From positions 85,471,918-85,535,917 of the forward strand of contig NC_084469.1 of NCBI RefSeq assembly GCF_027409185.1: DNA of 64,000 nucleotides. Direction: 5' to 3'. This DNA is from Cynocephalus volans. Its lineage: Eukaryota; Chordata; Mammalia; Dermoptera; Cynocephalidae. The position numbers and the translations under genes were made by a program. Below are positions 1 through 11,708 of this stretch, piece by piece. Under the pieces are notes generated by a model, which searched no databases, was not told the DNA's origin, and saw only the letters and a program-made list of their open reading frames with translations. The stretch's first letter is position 1; every line of letters begins with the position of its first letter.

Positions 1-470
1 TGGTTCCCACACATCACTGACTGCTGGGCAGCTCTGCAGCAGGACTCCCATTCCAGCCAGAGTTCGGGAGGTCCTGGGAGTATGTGATGGATGAGTGTTC
101 GTTCAGATCCTGCAAGTGAGCCTTGGCTCTGTTAGAACAACCAGACCATGGGCCTTGGTAGTGCTGAGCATGGGTGTGACTTCTTGGTACCAGAATTCGT
201 CCCAAGACCCCTATGGCCACAGGCCCTCCAAAGGACACCTAGTAAGAGCAGCCCAAAGACTGTGAAGCCCCTGGGCAAGGGATTGGGAAGCCTGGGTTCT
301 CCTCCAGCTTGGTCACTGCCCAGCTATGGACCAAGGTGTGGACTCCACCCTCTCTTCCTCTGCTAGCTCAGAGGGTGGGACCAGCACCCCCCAACCCCTG
401 AGACCTGGCTGTCTGTGGCTTCCCCAACAGTACAGAGGCCTGAGCCTAGAACTGCCATTTTCCTTTGCAG
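1..470 (+). other. POP4: POP4 intron (3' part)
   Basis: Noncoding sequence ahead of the penultimate POP4 coding exon. It ends in a pyrimidine-rich tract and a CAG acceptor at 468-470, right where POP4 protein homology begins. Upstream POP4 exons lie outside the window. I see no other gene here. Confidence 0.8.
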
Positions 471-572
471 TCACAAAATCCAAATGCCCCTCTTACGTGG
501 GTGTTACGGGAATCCTTCTACAGGAAACAAAGCACGTTTTCAAAATTATCACCAAAGAAGATCGCCTCAAAG
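471..572 (+). CDS. POP4: POP4 penultimate coding exon (RNase P/MRP subunit p29)
   Basis: POP4 (Rpp29) is a protein subunit of nuclear RNase P and RNase MRP. It contacts the RNA and supports 5' tRNA maturation and pre-rRNA processing in the nucleolus. This exon encodes 34 codons that I recognise as the conserved Rpp29 core, including SKCPSYVGVTGI and FKIITKEDRLK. The acceptor is TTTGCAG (ends 470) and the donor is AAG|GTATGT (573). The exon enters in phase 1, with the first codon completed by TC, and leaves in phase 1, with a lone G that joins TT of the next exon to make Val. Its 102-nt length keeps the frame. There are no stops or frameshifts. The rest of the roughly 220-residue protein is upstream of the window. 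Confidence 0.93.
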
Positions 573-1471
573 GTATGTAACCATATATCTGAGGACGTTT
601 TGGGCTCTGGCGTCTGGAGTCACACAGATTGCAGATACTTACTGACCCAGCATTCCAAGCCTGCGTAGACCATCCCTGCCCCTCTGGTTCTCCCCAGGGG
701 CATTTGTGAGCACAGTCATCAGCCCCATCCTGAAATGACCAAACGGGTAGGAGGAGCTGCTTGCCTGTGCCTCAAGAGACCTGGGTCTGTTTGAGCCCCA
801 GGATTGCAGCCCTCCAGCTGCCCAAAGACTGCCACCTCCCAAAGGAGTGTAGCTAAACAGATAGCATGGAAGAAACCAAAGTAGCACCTGTCCCTGGAGT
901 TCTGAGAGCTGCGCCCATAGTGGCAACACTTTGGGCTCCATTGGTGGCCAGCATTGCTCCAGCAGACACTTTGGGTCTTCTGAGATTTCTATACCCGTCT
1001 TGCCCACAAATCCAGAGATTTCAAGCCACAGTTGGAGGCTTTTTTTTCCTTCAATTTTTGAGCTTGTTTCTTCTTGCTGCTTCCTTCCATTTTCCTATGT
1101 ATTCTTCTGCTCACATTGTAAACCTCAGAAAGTGGTATAAAAGTTTCTTCACTGAACACAAGGCCAGGAACCCATCTGAAAGTTATGTGGATAAACCTGT
1201 TTCTGGCAGATGTTGTGGGAATTTCTAGTTCTGGGAATTTTGTTGATAGCCTTTGACCCTAAAAATTAGGTGTGGACCTCTATTTAGAATGTGAATAAAT
1301 TGGCCTTCTGGAAGAATAACTGTGTAATCCTGGTGCTGCTACCTTTGTGGGTTTCCTCATTCCCTGTTAGCTTATTTTTTAATACAAATGTTTTATGAAT
1401 AATATTCTATATTAGGGTGAACTTACTGCCAGAGTTTTTTCTTCATCTGTTTTCCCCTGCTTTTTTTTCAG
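573..1471 (+). other. POP4: POP4 last intron
   Basis: An 899-bp intron with donor GTATGT at 573 and acceptor TTTTTTTTCAG ending at 1471. The open frames inside it (for example about 120 codons from 866) have no recognisable domain and start and end within the intron, so I do not call them genes. Confidence 0.85.
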
Positions 1472-1608
1472 TTATCCCCAAACAAAACTGTGTGTTTGCT
1501 GTGGAAATCGATGACTTTATTTCCTACATTTATGGGAGCAAATTCCAGCTTCGGTCAAGTGAGCGGTCTGCAAAAAAGTTCAAAGCAAAGGGAACGATTG
1601 ATCTGTGA
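1472..1608 (+). CDS. POP4: POP4 last coding exon, C-terminus and stop
   Basis: This exon encodes the last 45 residues of Rpp29, the first of them split across the junction. It runs through FISYIYGSKFQLRSSER and ends in KFKAKGTIDL with a TGA stop at 1606-1608. The basic SERSAKKFKAK tail fits an RNA-binding subunit. The C-terminus is very close to what I recall for human POP4, with a few substitutions early in the exon. Frame continues correctly from the preceding exon and nothing suggests decay, so this is the functional gene rather than a retrocopy (introns are present). Confidence 0.95.
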
Positions 1609-1998
1609 ATTCTTTGCTACTTAAGGTGATTGTTTATGACAGCTGAAAATTGGAAACACCCTAAATACTACCGTTCAGTGAAGAGATAGGACAATTCCAG
1701 TTATAGACTACCTCCAGCCAGTGAAAATCAGAGTTAAGAACATTTAATAACATGAGATGCACAGTGTCCTGAGTGGAGAAGTCAGGGAACAGAGGAATTT
1801 AGATTTCCAGGGGATCTTAATTATGTTTTACTTCCATGGAGAGAAAAGACTGGCAGAAAACATACCAGGATTAACACTGGTTGACTTAAATAGCAGAATC
1901 ATTACATTATTTCTTTTATATACTTTTCTGTGTTTTCTGAATGTTCTATGATGAATCAGTTGTTTATGTAATAATAAAATACATGTTTGGGCATAAAC
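1609..1998 (+). other. POP4: POP4 3' UTR (probable extent)
   Basis: Sequence after the TGA stop up to just past the first canonical AATAAA (1973-1978). Much of it (about 1,640-1,980) reads like the 3' end of an ancient mammalian interspersed repeat, so the UTR may be partly repeat-derived. The true cleavage site is not visible. Confidence 0.55.
1973..1978 (+). terminator. POP4: POP4 candidate poly(A) signal
   Basis: Canonical AATAAA, 365 nt downstream of the stop codon, in an AT-rich context. It is the first AATAAA hexamer after the stop. Confidence 0.55.
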
Positions 1999-3079
1999 AG
2001 GCTACAAATAAGGGAACTATCCCTTCAGTTCAGCCAGATCAAAAGGGAAGGGGAACCCCAAAGTTGCGTCTGCATTGTGGTTTTTACTTTGCAAGCACCT
2101 CCCATCAGGTGCTGCACTTCACGGTGGTGTGGCACATCATGACACATAACTTTAAATCGTACCAGCTATCAAACTCTTTGAAACCTAACTGAGGTTCCCT
2201 TTGGTGTTTCAAGAAGAGGAGTGAATGGTGAAGTGGTTAAGTGACTTAGGACTCGTTCACTGCAGGAATTAGAACCATGGTGGACCACAGAGGAAAAATG
2301 CTAGGTCCAGTAGTGCTTATTAATGGTTGTTCCGGTGCAGGTAGATTAAACCTCCAACAGCATTCCCATACCTGAGTCTCTTAGGCTCCAGATGTAGGTA
2401 GACTGAAAGGAAAATAAGACACTGCAGCTCTTCTAAGGTCTAAACTGCTAAGGAAGCAAAAGTCTCCAGCAATGGTATCTTTTCACACCTTAGTTTCATT
2501 TTTGCTGCCAGAGAATTTGCTTTGCAGTTTGACTCTAGCTATGTGTGGCAATGTGTCTGTAAGGCCAGGAGATGAGGCCCCTCTATGCAGGGCCAGAGTA
2601 AAAACAGGACGGGGCCAGAGTGGGAACAGGTGGGGGACCAGTCTTCCAACACCTGGTATTAGGAAAGCCACACGAGTCAGGAACATGGCTCAGAAGGACT
2701 GATGGCCCCTTCCCTCCAAGAAGCAAGTGTGCGCTGACCACAAGGTGAGGCCAGTAGCACCCCCCGCATAAAAAGGCAGCAAATTCCTGTGCTTTTTCTC
2801 ACACTGGGAGAGGCTTTGGTTTCTCGGTATCTCCTACTCAGACCCCATATTGGAAGAGAAACACTGACTTTATGAGGGAGAGCAGAAAGGACTAGCTCTG
2901 TGCCACTGCACCTCCCAAAATCTGTGTGCACCCGGAGTCTCATGGGGGCCGGTCTGGTGGCCTGACCCTGCTCCCATCTGTGTGTGGTGTCCACTGCTCA
3001 CCAGGACGCTTCTGAAACCACTTGGGCACCCTCCCCAAGTGAGCATGTGGTCGTCACTTCCTGTGATGTAAAGCACGCA
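1999..3079. other. Intergenic, nothing recognised
   Basis: No exon, RNA gene or clear repeat. Short ORFs have no recognisable protein character. Confidence 0.6.
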
Positions 3080-3290
3080 TGGGCCAGGAAGTCAGAGCTC
3101 CAGTCCCAGCTCTACCTCAGACACAGTCACCTGGCACAACAACTGAACTCTGTGGTATGCCATCCTCATTTTGCCACAAGGAGACACAGACTCAAAGTGG
3201 TCACTTGCCCAAGGTCTTGCTGACTGAGAGGGGAGAGCTGAGATTTGAACCCCATAGTCTGGCTCCAGAGCCGTGCTATTCACGACATGG
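3080..3290 (+). repeat. MIR SINE fragment
   Basis: Shows the MIR layout: a core-like 5' half, then the 'cacttgcccaaggtc' type block and the 'gagatttgaacccc' block near 3,240-3,255. Old and diverged. Confidence 0.75.
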
Positions 3291-4344
3291 TGGCTGCCAG
3301 GATGAGAAAGCTGCTGTGCTACAGTTCATAATGTGGCCCCTTTATTACCTGGCTTCCCACTAAGGAAATCTCCGTCTTCAGTGTAAAGTGGCTTCTGTTC
3401 CTCGAACCATCTGAAAGTGCCACATTTGTAACAGCATAGGTGCTATAACTTCCTAAACCATACTGCTCTTACCCACCCCTCTGCAATGTAAAAGGCGTCC
3501 AATGTTGTGTAAATATACAGTTGCTTTCCAGAAAGTTGTTGGTACCACTTGCCATGTGAAATCTGTTTTTCGTTTGGCGCAGACTCAAGTTTCTGTGTGA
3601 GTGGCTGTTTAATTTGTAGACTTCTCTCCCCCTCTGCTCGAGGAGACTTGGTGAGAATGCTTACCTGCCACAATGCTCCTGCTGTGCATGCCTGTTTCTA
3701 GGAGCCACTGTTGTCTCCATGGCCCACCCAGGAAACCCTGCGTCCTGTGCCGCAAGGACCACACCATCCTCCCAGGCAGAGGAGGGCCAGGCCAGGCAGG
3801 GCACTGGTCCTGGTGAAGCTGCACTAACTGCTGCACAGAGCAAGCTGCACTGAGGCCAGGGCAAGGATCAGCGCAGGCCATGTTCCCACAACTGCGGCAC
3901 GGGGCTTGTCGTGGAAGGTAATGTACTTTGCAGTCCCATCTCTCCTGTCTCCACTGCCCAAGGAGCAGGACCCTAGCAGAGCTGAGGCCTTGGATGTATA
4001 GGCCCATGTGAGATACAGCTAAATCTGCCTCATATAAACCTTCATGTACCAAAGAAACCTGCACCCCAGAGAAGGTGCCAGAGAGGCCTGTGGAGAGAAA
4101 GAGTAGTTAGTGCCTTGGGCCTAGACGCAGGAGGCTGCAGGGCTGGGAGGTGGCAGCCCAGTGACCCACCGTTCCCCAGAGAGTGAGGGATCCCTGAGGC
4201 CTCTTTACAATTCCCCAGGACCAACTCTGTGTGGAGACTTGACTGCAGCACAGAGCCTGCTGGGGACAGGCCAGAGCCTCTCTAGGGGAGGAACGGAATG
4301 AGGCTTCTGGGGGCAGGTGAGGGCAGCGTGAGTCATGGCCATTT
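3291..4344. other. Intergenic, nothing recognised
   Basis: GC-moderate sequence with a minus-strand open frame of about 150 codons (3,609-4,064). That frame has no domain, no splice context and low-complexity composition, so I treat it as chance. Confidence 0.6.
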
Positions 4345-4735
4345 TATCAGTCTGCTTGGACCACCGTAACAAAATACCACAGGCTAGAGGCCTAAACAAC
4401 AGATTTATTTTCTCACAGTTCCAGAAGCTGAAAGTCCAAGATCAAGGTGCGAGCATGGTTGGTTTCTGGTGAGACCTCTGGTCGCCTTCTCACTGTGTCC
4501 TTATGTGGCATTTCCTCTATGTGCATGAGAAGAGATGGAGGGATATCTCTGTCTCTTCCTCTTCTTGTAAGGAAGCCAGTGCTATTGGACGAGGGCCCCA
4601 CCCTTATGACTTCATTTAACCTTAATTATCTCCTTAAAGACCTTATCTCCAAACACAGTCATAATGGGGGTTAGGCCTTCAACATATGAATTTGGGGAAA
4701 GGGGGCATGATTCAGTCCATAGCGGCCATGAAGCC
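4345..4735 (-). mobile_element. MaLR-type solo LTR (MLT1-like)
   Basis: Reads as the reverse complement of an MLT1-type ERVL-MaLR LTR. It has the 'caacagatttattttctcac' region, the 'cttatgacttcatttaacc' region, and the terminal 'atgattcagtccata' block that mirrors the LTR start. About 390 bp, with no internal retroviral sequence attached. Confidence 0.8.
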
Positions 4736-5474
4736 TTCCCAACCAGGACAGACTGGTGCTGCCTCCAAGGAAGGCTCCGGTATCCAGCCTGGCCCCAATC
4801 CTCAGACACTGGCCTGGCCTTCCCACACTCCCACATCCTGTGTTTGGACCACTAGCCAGTTCAGCCAGTCCCATTGCTGGACCCTGGGCTCCTATTACCA
4901 CTGGATCACATGACCTACTCATACAGGAACTTAGGCCCAGGGCTGCTCCCTCCAGTGCCCAAGCCCTGGGCTTGCTGGGTTCCCCTTCATTTTTGCACAC
5001 AGCTGAGCTCCTTCCTCGCCCTCCCATTGGGGTCAGTCTGGCTGGGGGAGGAAACATGCACACAGGTGGGCAGAGGAGGCTCCCTGGAGGAGGTGCTCTG
5101 TGTCTAGGCAGCTGTGGGATGTGAAGAGCATGGTCACACCAAGGCTCAGGGAAGGAGCCTGCCGAACCACAGAGGACCCAGGACATCAGGGAAAGGCTTG
5201 TGAGGGACTTCCCACTGCTCAGGCCAGGTAGGAGAGGTGGGAAGGCTGGAGGAGTGGCTGCCAGTCTCAAACCCACAGAGGATGCCTGAGGTTCTGCCCA
5301 ACTTATTAGTGGGAGGGGAGAGATGACAGGAACTACTAGAAAGTTCTAATCCATGGGGCAGGATGTGGAATTCTGCCTATCCGTTCACCCATTCCTGAAG
5401 CCTTTTGGGGCCTCAGTGTCACCAAATGTCAAGTGGGATGATTAGATCAAAATTTCCTGGAATGGGATCCTGGA
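4736..5474. other. Intergenic, nothing recognised
   Basis: Moderately GC-rich DNA with a 201-codon minus-strand open frame that is proline/serine-rich and lacks any domain. It overlaps the LTR end, so I do not call it. Confidence 0.55.
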
Positions 5475-5600
5475 ATTTCCTGCATCAGAATCAGCAGGGT
5501 GCATATTGAAAGCAGCCAGATCCTGGGCTGCACCTCAAAACTACCGCATCAGACTCCAGGAGTGAGACCCAGATAACTGTATGTTTATCTAAGACTGCAG
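5475..5600 (+). mobile_element. hAT MITE fragment (MER20-like)
   Basis: Contains the pattern 'catcagaatcagcagggtgc ... cctgggctgcacctc ... atcagactccaggagtgag', typical of short nonautonomous hAT elements in mammals. Termini are eroded, and the family assignment is from memory. Confidence 0.45.
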
Positions 5601-5819
5601 CTGGTTTCTTCAATTACTGATGTTTGAAGATGGTGGACTCCAGATGGTGTCCAAAGTCTCTTCCAGCTCTGACGTCTGGACTGTGATTTAAGATTTGGGA
5701 CTCTAGGGCCAATGTTTTCTGGATACAGAAAAGATCACCAAATGACTGATCTCTCAGGTTCTGAAGAGTAAACATGAACATTCCTCCAAAAAGCCATAAA
5801 TTATGATAAAAAGCTTGCT

Positions 5820-6050
5820 TTCTGGACATGGCTTTAGCTTTAATTTAGTTTGCATTTCTTAACTATAATGCCTAATTAAGACATCTGTTAAATGTCTATA
5901 ATATTAATTTAATAGAGGAGGTTCTAATAGAACTGTATTGGAATTGTCCATTTAATTAACCTCATGGGCCTTTAATGGATGTCTTAAATAGACATCATTA
6001 ACAAGAGTGCTAGACAAATTAAAATGAGAGTCAATAACATTCTTGGTAAT
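5820..6050. promoter_or_regulatory. AT-rich block with clustered TAAT sites (candidate conserved element)
   Basis: About 230 bp, much more AT-rich than its neighbours, with repeated homeodomain cores: TTTAATTTAG, CCTAATTAAG, TATTAATTTAAT, TTTAATTAACC. It matches no repeat family I recognise. Enhancer function is inference only. Confidence 0.3.
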
Positions 6051-6869
6051 TTTTCCCAAGCTGTGAAGGACAATCAGTGCTAAGCAGACAGGCACAGAGA
6101 TAGGCTACACACAGAGGAGCGTCCAGAATGAACAGGCCCGAGGTGGGGCCTATCCCGTTCACCTCTGTCCCATTCACCTCTGCCCAAAGAGGACGCCACT
6201 CTCCTGCAGTAGGAGGCAGCTCTTAGGAGCAAAAATCTGCCCCTCACTATACTTTTCACAGAAAAAGTTTCCTGGCCTGGTCCATCAGCCTGAGCTCCTG
6301 GACCAGGAGGGTGGTAGTGAGGAAGGAAGATACAGGAGGATATAGGACCTCGCCCAGAGATTCTCACTTGATACCAGGTAGGTGCGTGGGTCAGGTGAGG
6401 TGGAGCAGACCAGGACAGGGTAGGAGTGGTTGGGATGAGATGCGATGAAGTGGAAAACATTCCACTGCTTTTGCCTCCACTGCTCCATTTAACAGCTCTC
6501 ACTCAAATGACTGTATCTTTCCAGAGTCAATGGTCAATTCTCCATCTCCATCTTTTTTGGCCTCTCATCAACATTTTTTTTTCTCTTCAGCATTTGACAT
6601 GGTTAACCACTCCTCCCTCCTGAAACACATCTGTGTCCCCACATGGCCAGCTCGCCTCCTCCCCTGTGACCACTCCTCAGGGTCCTTTGATGGGTCCTCC
6701 CCTTCCTAACTTGTGAATGTTGGAATGCCCCTGCGCTCCGTCTTTGGACTTCTTTCCACATTCCCTGCATAGATGGCCTCATCCACAATTTCAGATACAC
6801 TTAAGACTCTCAAAACCATATTGTCAACCAAACCCAAACATGTAACTTTGTTTATTGCCTGCCTCCCCC
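6051..6869. other. Intergenic, nothing recognised
   Basis: No recognisable exon or repeat. A minus-strand open frame of 140 codons at 6,080-6,502 has no domain. Confidence 0.55.
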
Positions 6870-6966
6870 CATGTAGAATGTAAGCTCCTTGTTTTGATTG
6901 CTGTCGTATGCCCAATTATCTAGAATCATATCTGATCTGTAATAGGTGCTCAATGAATATTTGTTA
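6870..6966 (+). repeat. L2 LINE 3' end
   Basis: Carries the L2 3' signature: 'gaatgtaagctccttg' followed by 'aggtgctcaatgaatatttg' at the end. Confidence 0.75.
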
Positions 6967-7039
6967 AGGGAGTGAAAAAAAGCTACCCACTTGATGTCTC
7001 TGCCTAGATCTGTAATAGGCACCCCAGCCTGCTGTGTCT

Positions 7040-7859
7040 GCACGCAGAACTATAGACCTTTCTCCACAAATCCACTCCCCTCCACTCCTGCCTCATCGTC
7101 TCTCAGGAGTCATCCTGATTCCTTTCTTGCGTTCGCGCCCCCCTCCGACCTTTCATTTGGTCCTGGTAGCTCTCCTTCTAGCCCTTCTCATGGTCTCCCC
7201 TGCCCAATCATCCATCCCCGCTGCCACCAGCATCCCAGCTGCCACCACAGCCCCTCCTTGGCCTCCCTGCTGCACACTTGGCTCCACTGCAACCGAGGTG
7301 ACCTTTGGGAGGCATGACTCAACATGCCACTCCTCTGTTTAAACCCCATAAGTGACTTCCCACTATACTTAGAATTAAAGCCAGCTCCTGGCCAGCATTG
7401 TCCAGGTCCTCCCAGACCCTACCCCAGGCTGCCTCTCTGACCATCTCCCCCATGTCCCACCCTGTGCCTTGGCTACATCCCGCAAGCATGCCTCTGCTGC
7501 ACATGGAGCACTCATCCTCTCCACGCTCCTGCACAGGACTTTCCTCCACTGCACCCTCCATCTCCAGGCTCTCCACGCCTGGACGGCCTCCTCTCAGAGA
7601 GGACCCCCATCCCAGCTCAGCAGCCCCCTCTGCCCCACCAGCCTCTCTCTATCGTATCACCCCATCATCCATCTTCTGTGGCACTGCTCAGGACCTCACA
7701 TACCCTTACCTGCTTGTTTACTGTCACTTCCTTTCACTAGAATGTGAGCTCCATGAACACTGGGACTCGGCCTATCTTGGTTGCCATTTTAACCACTGTA
7801 ACCCCAGTACAATGTAGAACACTGCCTTGTATACAATAAGTGTTCAGTAAATACGAGTG
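7040..7859 (+). repeat. L2 LINE 3' portion
   Basis: A longer L2 fragment, including 'ccataagtgacttcccac', 'agaatgtgagctccatgaa' and the terminal 'aagtgttcagtaaatac'. The mariner-like MITE at 7,860 directly abuts its 3' end. Confidence 0.7.
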
Positions 7860-7927
7860 TACTTCAAAAAGTCATGGAAAATAGAATTAAAAGATAATAC
7901 CAATCTTTCCATGATCTTTTTGAAGTA
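7860..7927. mobile_element. Short palindromic mariner-like MITE with TA target sites
   Basis: A 64-bp element (7,862-7,925) with near-perfect terminal inverted repeats. It starts CTTCAAAAAGTCATGG and ends CCATGATCTTTTTGAAG, with one extra base in the right arm. TA dinucleotides flank it at 7,860-7,861 and 7,926-7,927, as expected for Tc1/mariner insertion. It has no coding capacity and would be mobilised in trans. Confidence 0.7.
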
Positions 7928-10149
7928 CCCTCATATTTGTTGTCTGACCAAGAAAAAAAAAGAGCCAAGAGTGTGGCTCTAATGACAGATAAGGGCTGGT
8001 GCACACAGCAGCCACGACACCAGCCAGCGACCCCCAGACAGAGCTCCCATGGCTTGTCCAGAGCAGAGCAACACTGTATTCTGAGACCAGCATTCTGCAC
8101 CCCTCTTCCACACTGGCAGGCACCTCAGGCAGCCACTGTCCCCAGGTGTCAAGGCAGCCCTACAGCAGCAGGCCTGCCTCTCCTGCTTCTGAGACCACAA
8201 GTTTACACTCCATGAACCGCTATGACTTGCAGTGTATGTGGCAAGCACTCCTCAGCCCTTACCAGTTTCTCGCATTGAACCCCAAGGTGGGGGTGGGGAC
8301 AGGTGTGGCTGGCGCTTGGAAGCCTGGTCCGGAGAGGCTGAGCCCAGCATTTAGGGTCAGGACACCCAAGTTTAAGGCCCAACTTACTCTTGACCCTCAG
8401 TTCCAACAACAAGGGACATGAAGAAATGGAGTGTGACAGATGCAAAATCTACACAAATTGAACTGTACCTTCTGCCAATAGAGGGAGGGAGAGAGAAACG
8501 ATGTCACAGATAGTGCTGCCCTTCCATTCAGTGGGAGTTTGCCTTGAAGTGAATGTGAGATAGAAAGCATCCTTAGTTGCCTTTGGTCTCCCCAGAAGTG
8601 TGTGATTATAATGCTTTCCATAACAACACAGGCCCTAAACTGGTGGTGTGCTGGAGGGAATGTCACTGGCTATTAGAGCCAATGTGTCCATCTCTTCCTG
8701 ATTGTACATTCACATTGGCAGCTTGAAACCACCATGGTGGGACTGTTTACACCACAGTAAGTTACTCTATGCTACAAACCAGGGCTTGTTAAACATTTAC
8801 CAGCACACCACAGTCCTAAACACAAGCCAGCTATTCTGTTCACAACAAAGGCTGTGATAAGACCCAGCCCATGAGCAGACCTCCTGGGAGGCTGAGGGTC
8901 TGTCTCTGCAGTGCTCTTTCTACATGTGACTGGGGCCTGGAGGGTTGTCTGTGGCACCTCACCGCACGAAAGATATGACTCTATGGCCTGGAGGCTGGAA
9001 ACACGAGTGCTCTTGCTGGCTGGTAACTCAAAGGGCTGTAAACCGAGGATTTTTGTTCTTTCTGTGTGCACGTAGACTTCAATTAAAAATGTTGTTTGTA
9101 AAAGAACCACTAAGTCTATTATGTGGGTGCTTAATAAGTACCTGAAATCATTTAAGCATCTCTCTGGCAATCTTGTTTCCTAATGGTAGTGTCCAGGTTA
9201 CCCTAATGGCTCTTGCCTGAAAATCAGAGATTTAATCAAGGAAACCGTAAGTACTAAGATATACAGTGTGTCATCAAATTCACAGTTTTAACATATCCCC
9301 TCATCTCTCAGAGTATTAGCTCTCTCTCTGCCCTGGGCCTCCAGGAACCAAGAGTTTAGCAATACCATCACTAGGGTATTTTCCACAGACCTCCTGGTCC
9401 CTGCTTATGTGACGCCTCCAATCTAGTGGGTGAGATGGACAGTGAGCAGTTGTGACAGGGGCCCTGGGGGCTGCAGAGTGGGAAGAGGTGGGGAACAGGG
9501 CCTATGTTGTTGGCCCTGGCGGGTGTGGAGGTGGGACAGCTTCCCTCAGGACCTGACCTTAAGATGAGACCAGAGAACTGAGCTGGAGTCTGGCAGGCAA
9601 AGAGACTTCCTGCAGAGGACAGGAGGTGGGAGGTGGGGCACGGGGGGAGGGGAAGAGAAGCTGAGATGCAGCTGGAGGCTTCAGGCACCAGGCAGGGCAG
9701 CAGGAAGCTGAGGTGGCGGATGGGGGTCGGTGAGCCAGAGGGGCCAGAACAAGAATCGAGAGGCCAGCAAACAGGCCATGGCCTGTGAGGGAAGTCCGTT
9801 GCCTGGGTCAGGGTTTTGACATTGGAGATACACAGAAACAGGTTTGAGGGGTGCACACAGCACCTCACGAACAAGGCCTCAGGGAGACAGCTGCCCTCTC
9901 CACCTCCATCTGAGCCTCTGCTCACAGCCCAGCATCCTGTAAGGATGACAGCCCGCTGGGTGAGCAGAGGTTGGCCCCAGCCACCCAGGTGCATGGAGGG
10001 GCTGGGAGCTAAGACCAGCAGGGCCAAGGAGGCAGGGGGAGGCTGCCCTGAGGTCTTCTCAAGGGAAGAGGAGTGGGCAGGTGGGGAGATCAGGGAGGAA
10101 GAAGAAGCCCTCGGGAGCCAGAAATGAAGAGGAAGATGGCAAAGCTTGG
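7928..10149. other. Intergenic, nothing recognised
   Basis: No gene. GC-rich stretches at 9,400-10,100 give long minus-strand open frames (218 codons at 9,371-10,027) of low-complexity Ser/Pro/Leu composition with no domain. Some of that stretch may be ancient L2. Confidence 0.5.
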
Positions 10150-10260
10150 GCTCAGGGTGCTAGAGGGCTGGGTCCTTACCTGGCTTGGCTCTGTGACCAT
10201 CGCAAGGCACCTCCCAGTGCCTCAGTGTCTTTATCTGTAAAATATGCATGTGAATAAAGC
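10150..10260 (+). repeat. MIR SINE fragment
   Basis: Contains 'tggctctgtgacc' and 'ctcagtgtctttatctgtaa', the MIR 3' half. Confidence 0.7.
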
Positions 10261-10974
10261 ACAATGAATAAAGTTTACATGTGTGGTATCACTTGAAAAC
10301 TCGGGAGAGTTCCAACAGTACACAGGATCACCTCTCAAGCTCGGACCTGGCACTTTTCAAAACTGTCCCCTTCATGGCCATACTCTTGGTGGAATCTTGG
10401 AATAGCCCTAAAAAGTCAGCACTGGTGGCCCATTTGCTGGCCAAGGACACTGAGATGAACCCACCCAGGATCATGCAGCCAGTGGGTGGATCATGTGGCT
10501 AAGCTCCTCTCCCCAAATCAGTTATTCTTCTGGAACTTAAGGAAGGCTCCCTTTTCTCCTAAATTTGAAGACCCACTGCCTGCTGGGGTGAGAATAGGAC
10601 TGTTTTTTTTTTTTTTTGCAAGGCACAAACCCCTGCCAGCTTCTGGCTCCTGGCAGTGTTTGCTGCAGAATTTAAAGACTGCAATAACTATTGAACACCC
10701 TATTATCCGGCTGCCTAATTAATGTAAATGATAGTTATGGTCCACTTACAGAGGCTTATATTTCTCAGAGGAGACCCTGCCAGCCACCTGGGCCCCATTC
10801 CAGGGTCTTTTATGGTGGCAGCCCCATTCTGGCTTTGTTGAGTAAAAGGTAAATCATGGCACTAAATAATGAAGACAGAAGAGCTAATGGGCTCTAGGAA
10901 GCAGGGCAGATCAGGCTCCAGTCCCCAAATCAGATGACAGAGTTACTACCACACACGTTCTTTCCTTTCAGACC
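10261..10974. other. Intergenic; T17 run and a short AT-rich homeodomain-site patch
   Basis: A pure T run lies at about 10,602-10,618. At 10,690-10,740 the sequence TGCCTAATTAATGTAAATGA has a TAATTA core. There is no gene or assigned repeat. Confidence 0.5.
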
Positions 10975-11404
10975 TGCTGTGGGTCAAATGTGTCCCTCAG
11001 GATTCATGTATTGGAGACTTGAGCACCATTGTAGCAGTGTTAAGAAGGTGGGAAATCCTATTATGGTATTGAAAAGTGGGCCTTCAAGAGGTGATTAGAT
11101 TGTGAGGACTGTGCCCTCTTGAATGGAATGATCCATTCATAGAGTAGTGGGTGTGGTTCTGATGGCTTTACAAGAAGAGCTAATGAGACATGTAGCTCAC
11201 TCTTGCTCAGCCCATTCTTGTCATGTGACACCCTGCATTGCTGTAGAGAGTCACCATCAAGAAAAAGGTCCTCACCAGATGTGTTCCCGGGATCTTGGAC
11301 TTCCATCTTCCAAAATTTTATAAGTTAAATTTATAAATTCTATTTCTTTATAAATTACCCAGTTTCAGGCATTCTATTACAAGCAACAGAAAACAGACTA
11401 ACAC
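10975..11404 (+). mobile_element. MaLR-type solo LTR (MST/MLT-like)
   Basis: Sense-strand MaLR LTR. It has an early 'gtgtccctcaggattcatg' block, a middle 'gtgattagattgtgagga' block, and a terminal 'ctttataaattacccagttt ... cagactaacaca' end. About 430 bp. Confidence 0.8.
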
Positions 11405-11708
11405 AAGACCCAAAGTCTCAAATACTCCATGTAACCTAAGTGGCAACATTTCCCAGGCCTTCCTGGAGGGGAGACAAAGGACATGGTTCTCCCAGTCCCT
11501 GGCACTAGAAAAAAATTCTTCAAGGCCTGCATAGCCCAGCCCCTGGCCCCTCCAGCTCCACCTTACACTAAGCTCCCTCCTGTCCTTTTGGACTTCCCTA
11601 GCTTAACACAGCCCTGGACAAACCAGGGCAGCTGGTCACTGTATTTCATCACTAACTGCCTAGGTTGATTGCAGGGCATTTGCCCATGATGACTGCCCTA
11701 CTCAATGT
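11405..11708. other. Intergenic, nothing recognised
   Basis: Spacer between two MaLR LTRs in opposite orientation. No gene. Confidence 0.6.

Noticed and set aside
9371-10027. 218-codon minus-strand open frame
   Set aside because: Ser/Pro/Leu-rich low-complexity translation in GC-rich DNA, with no splice or promoter context and no family resemblance.
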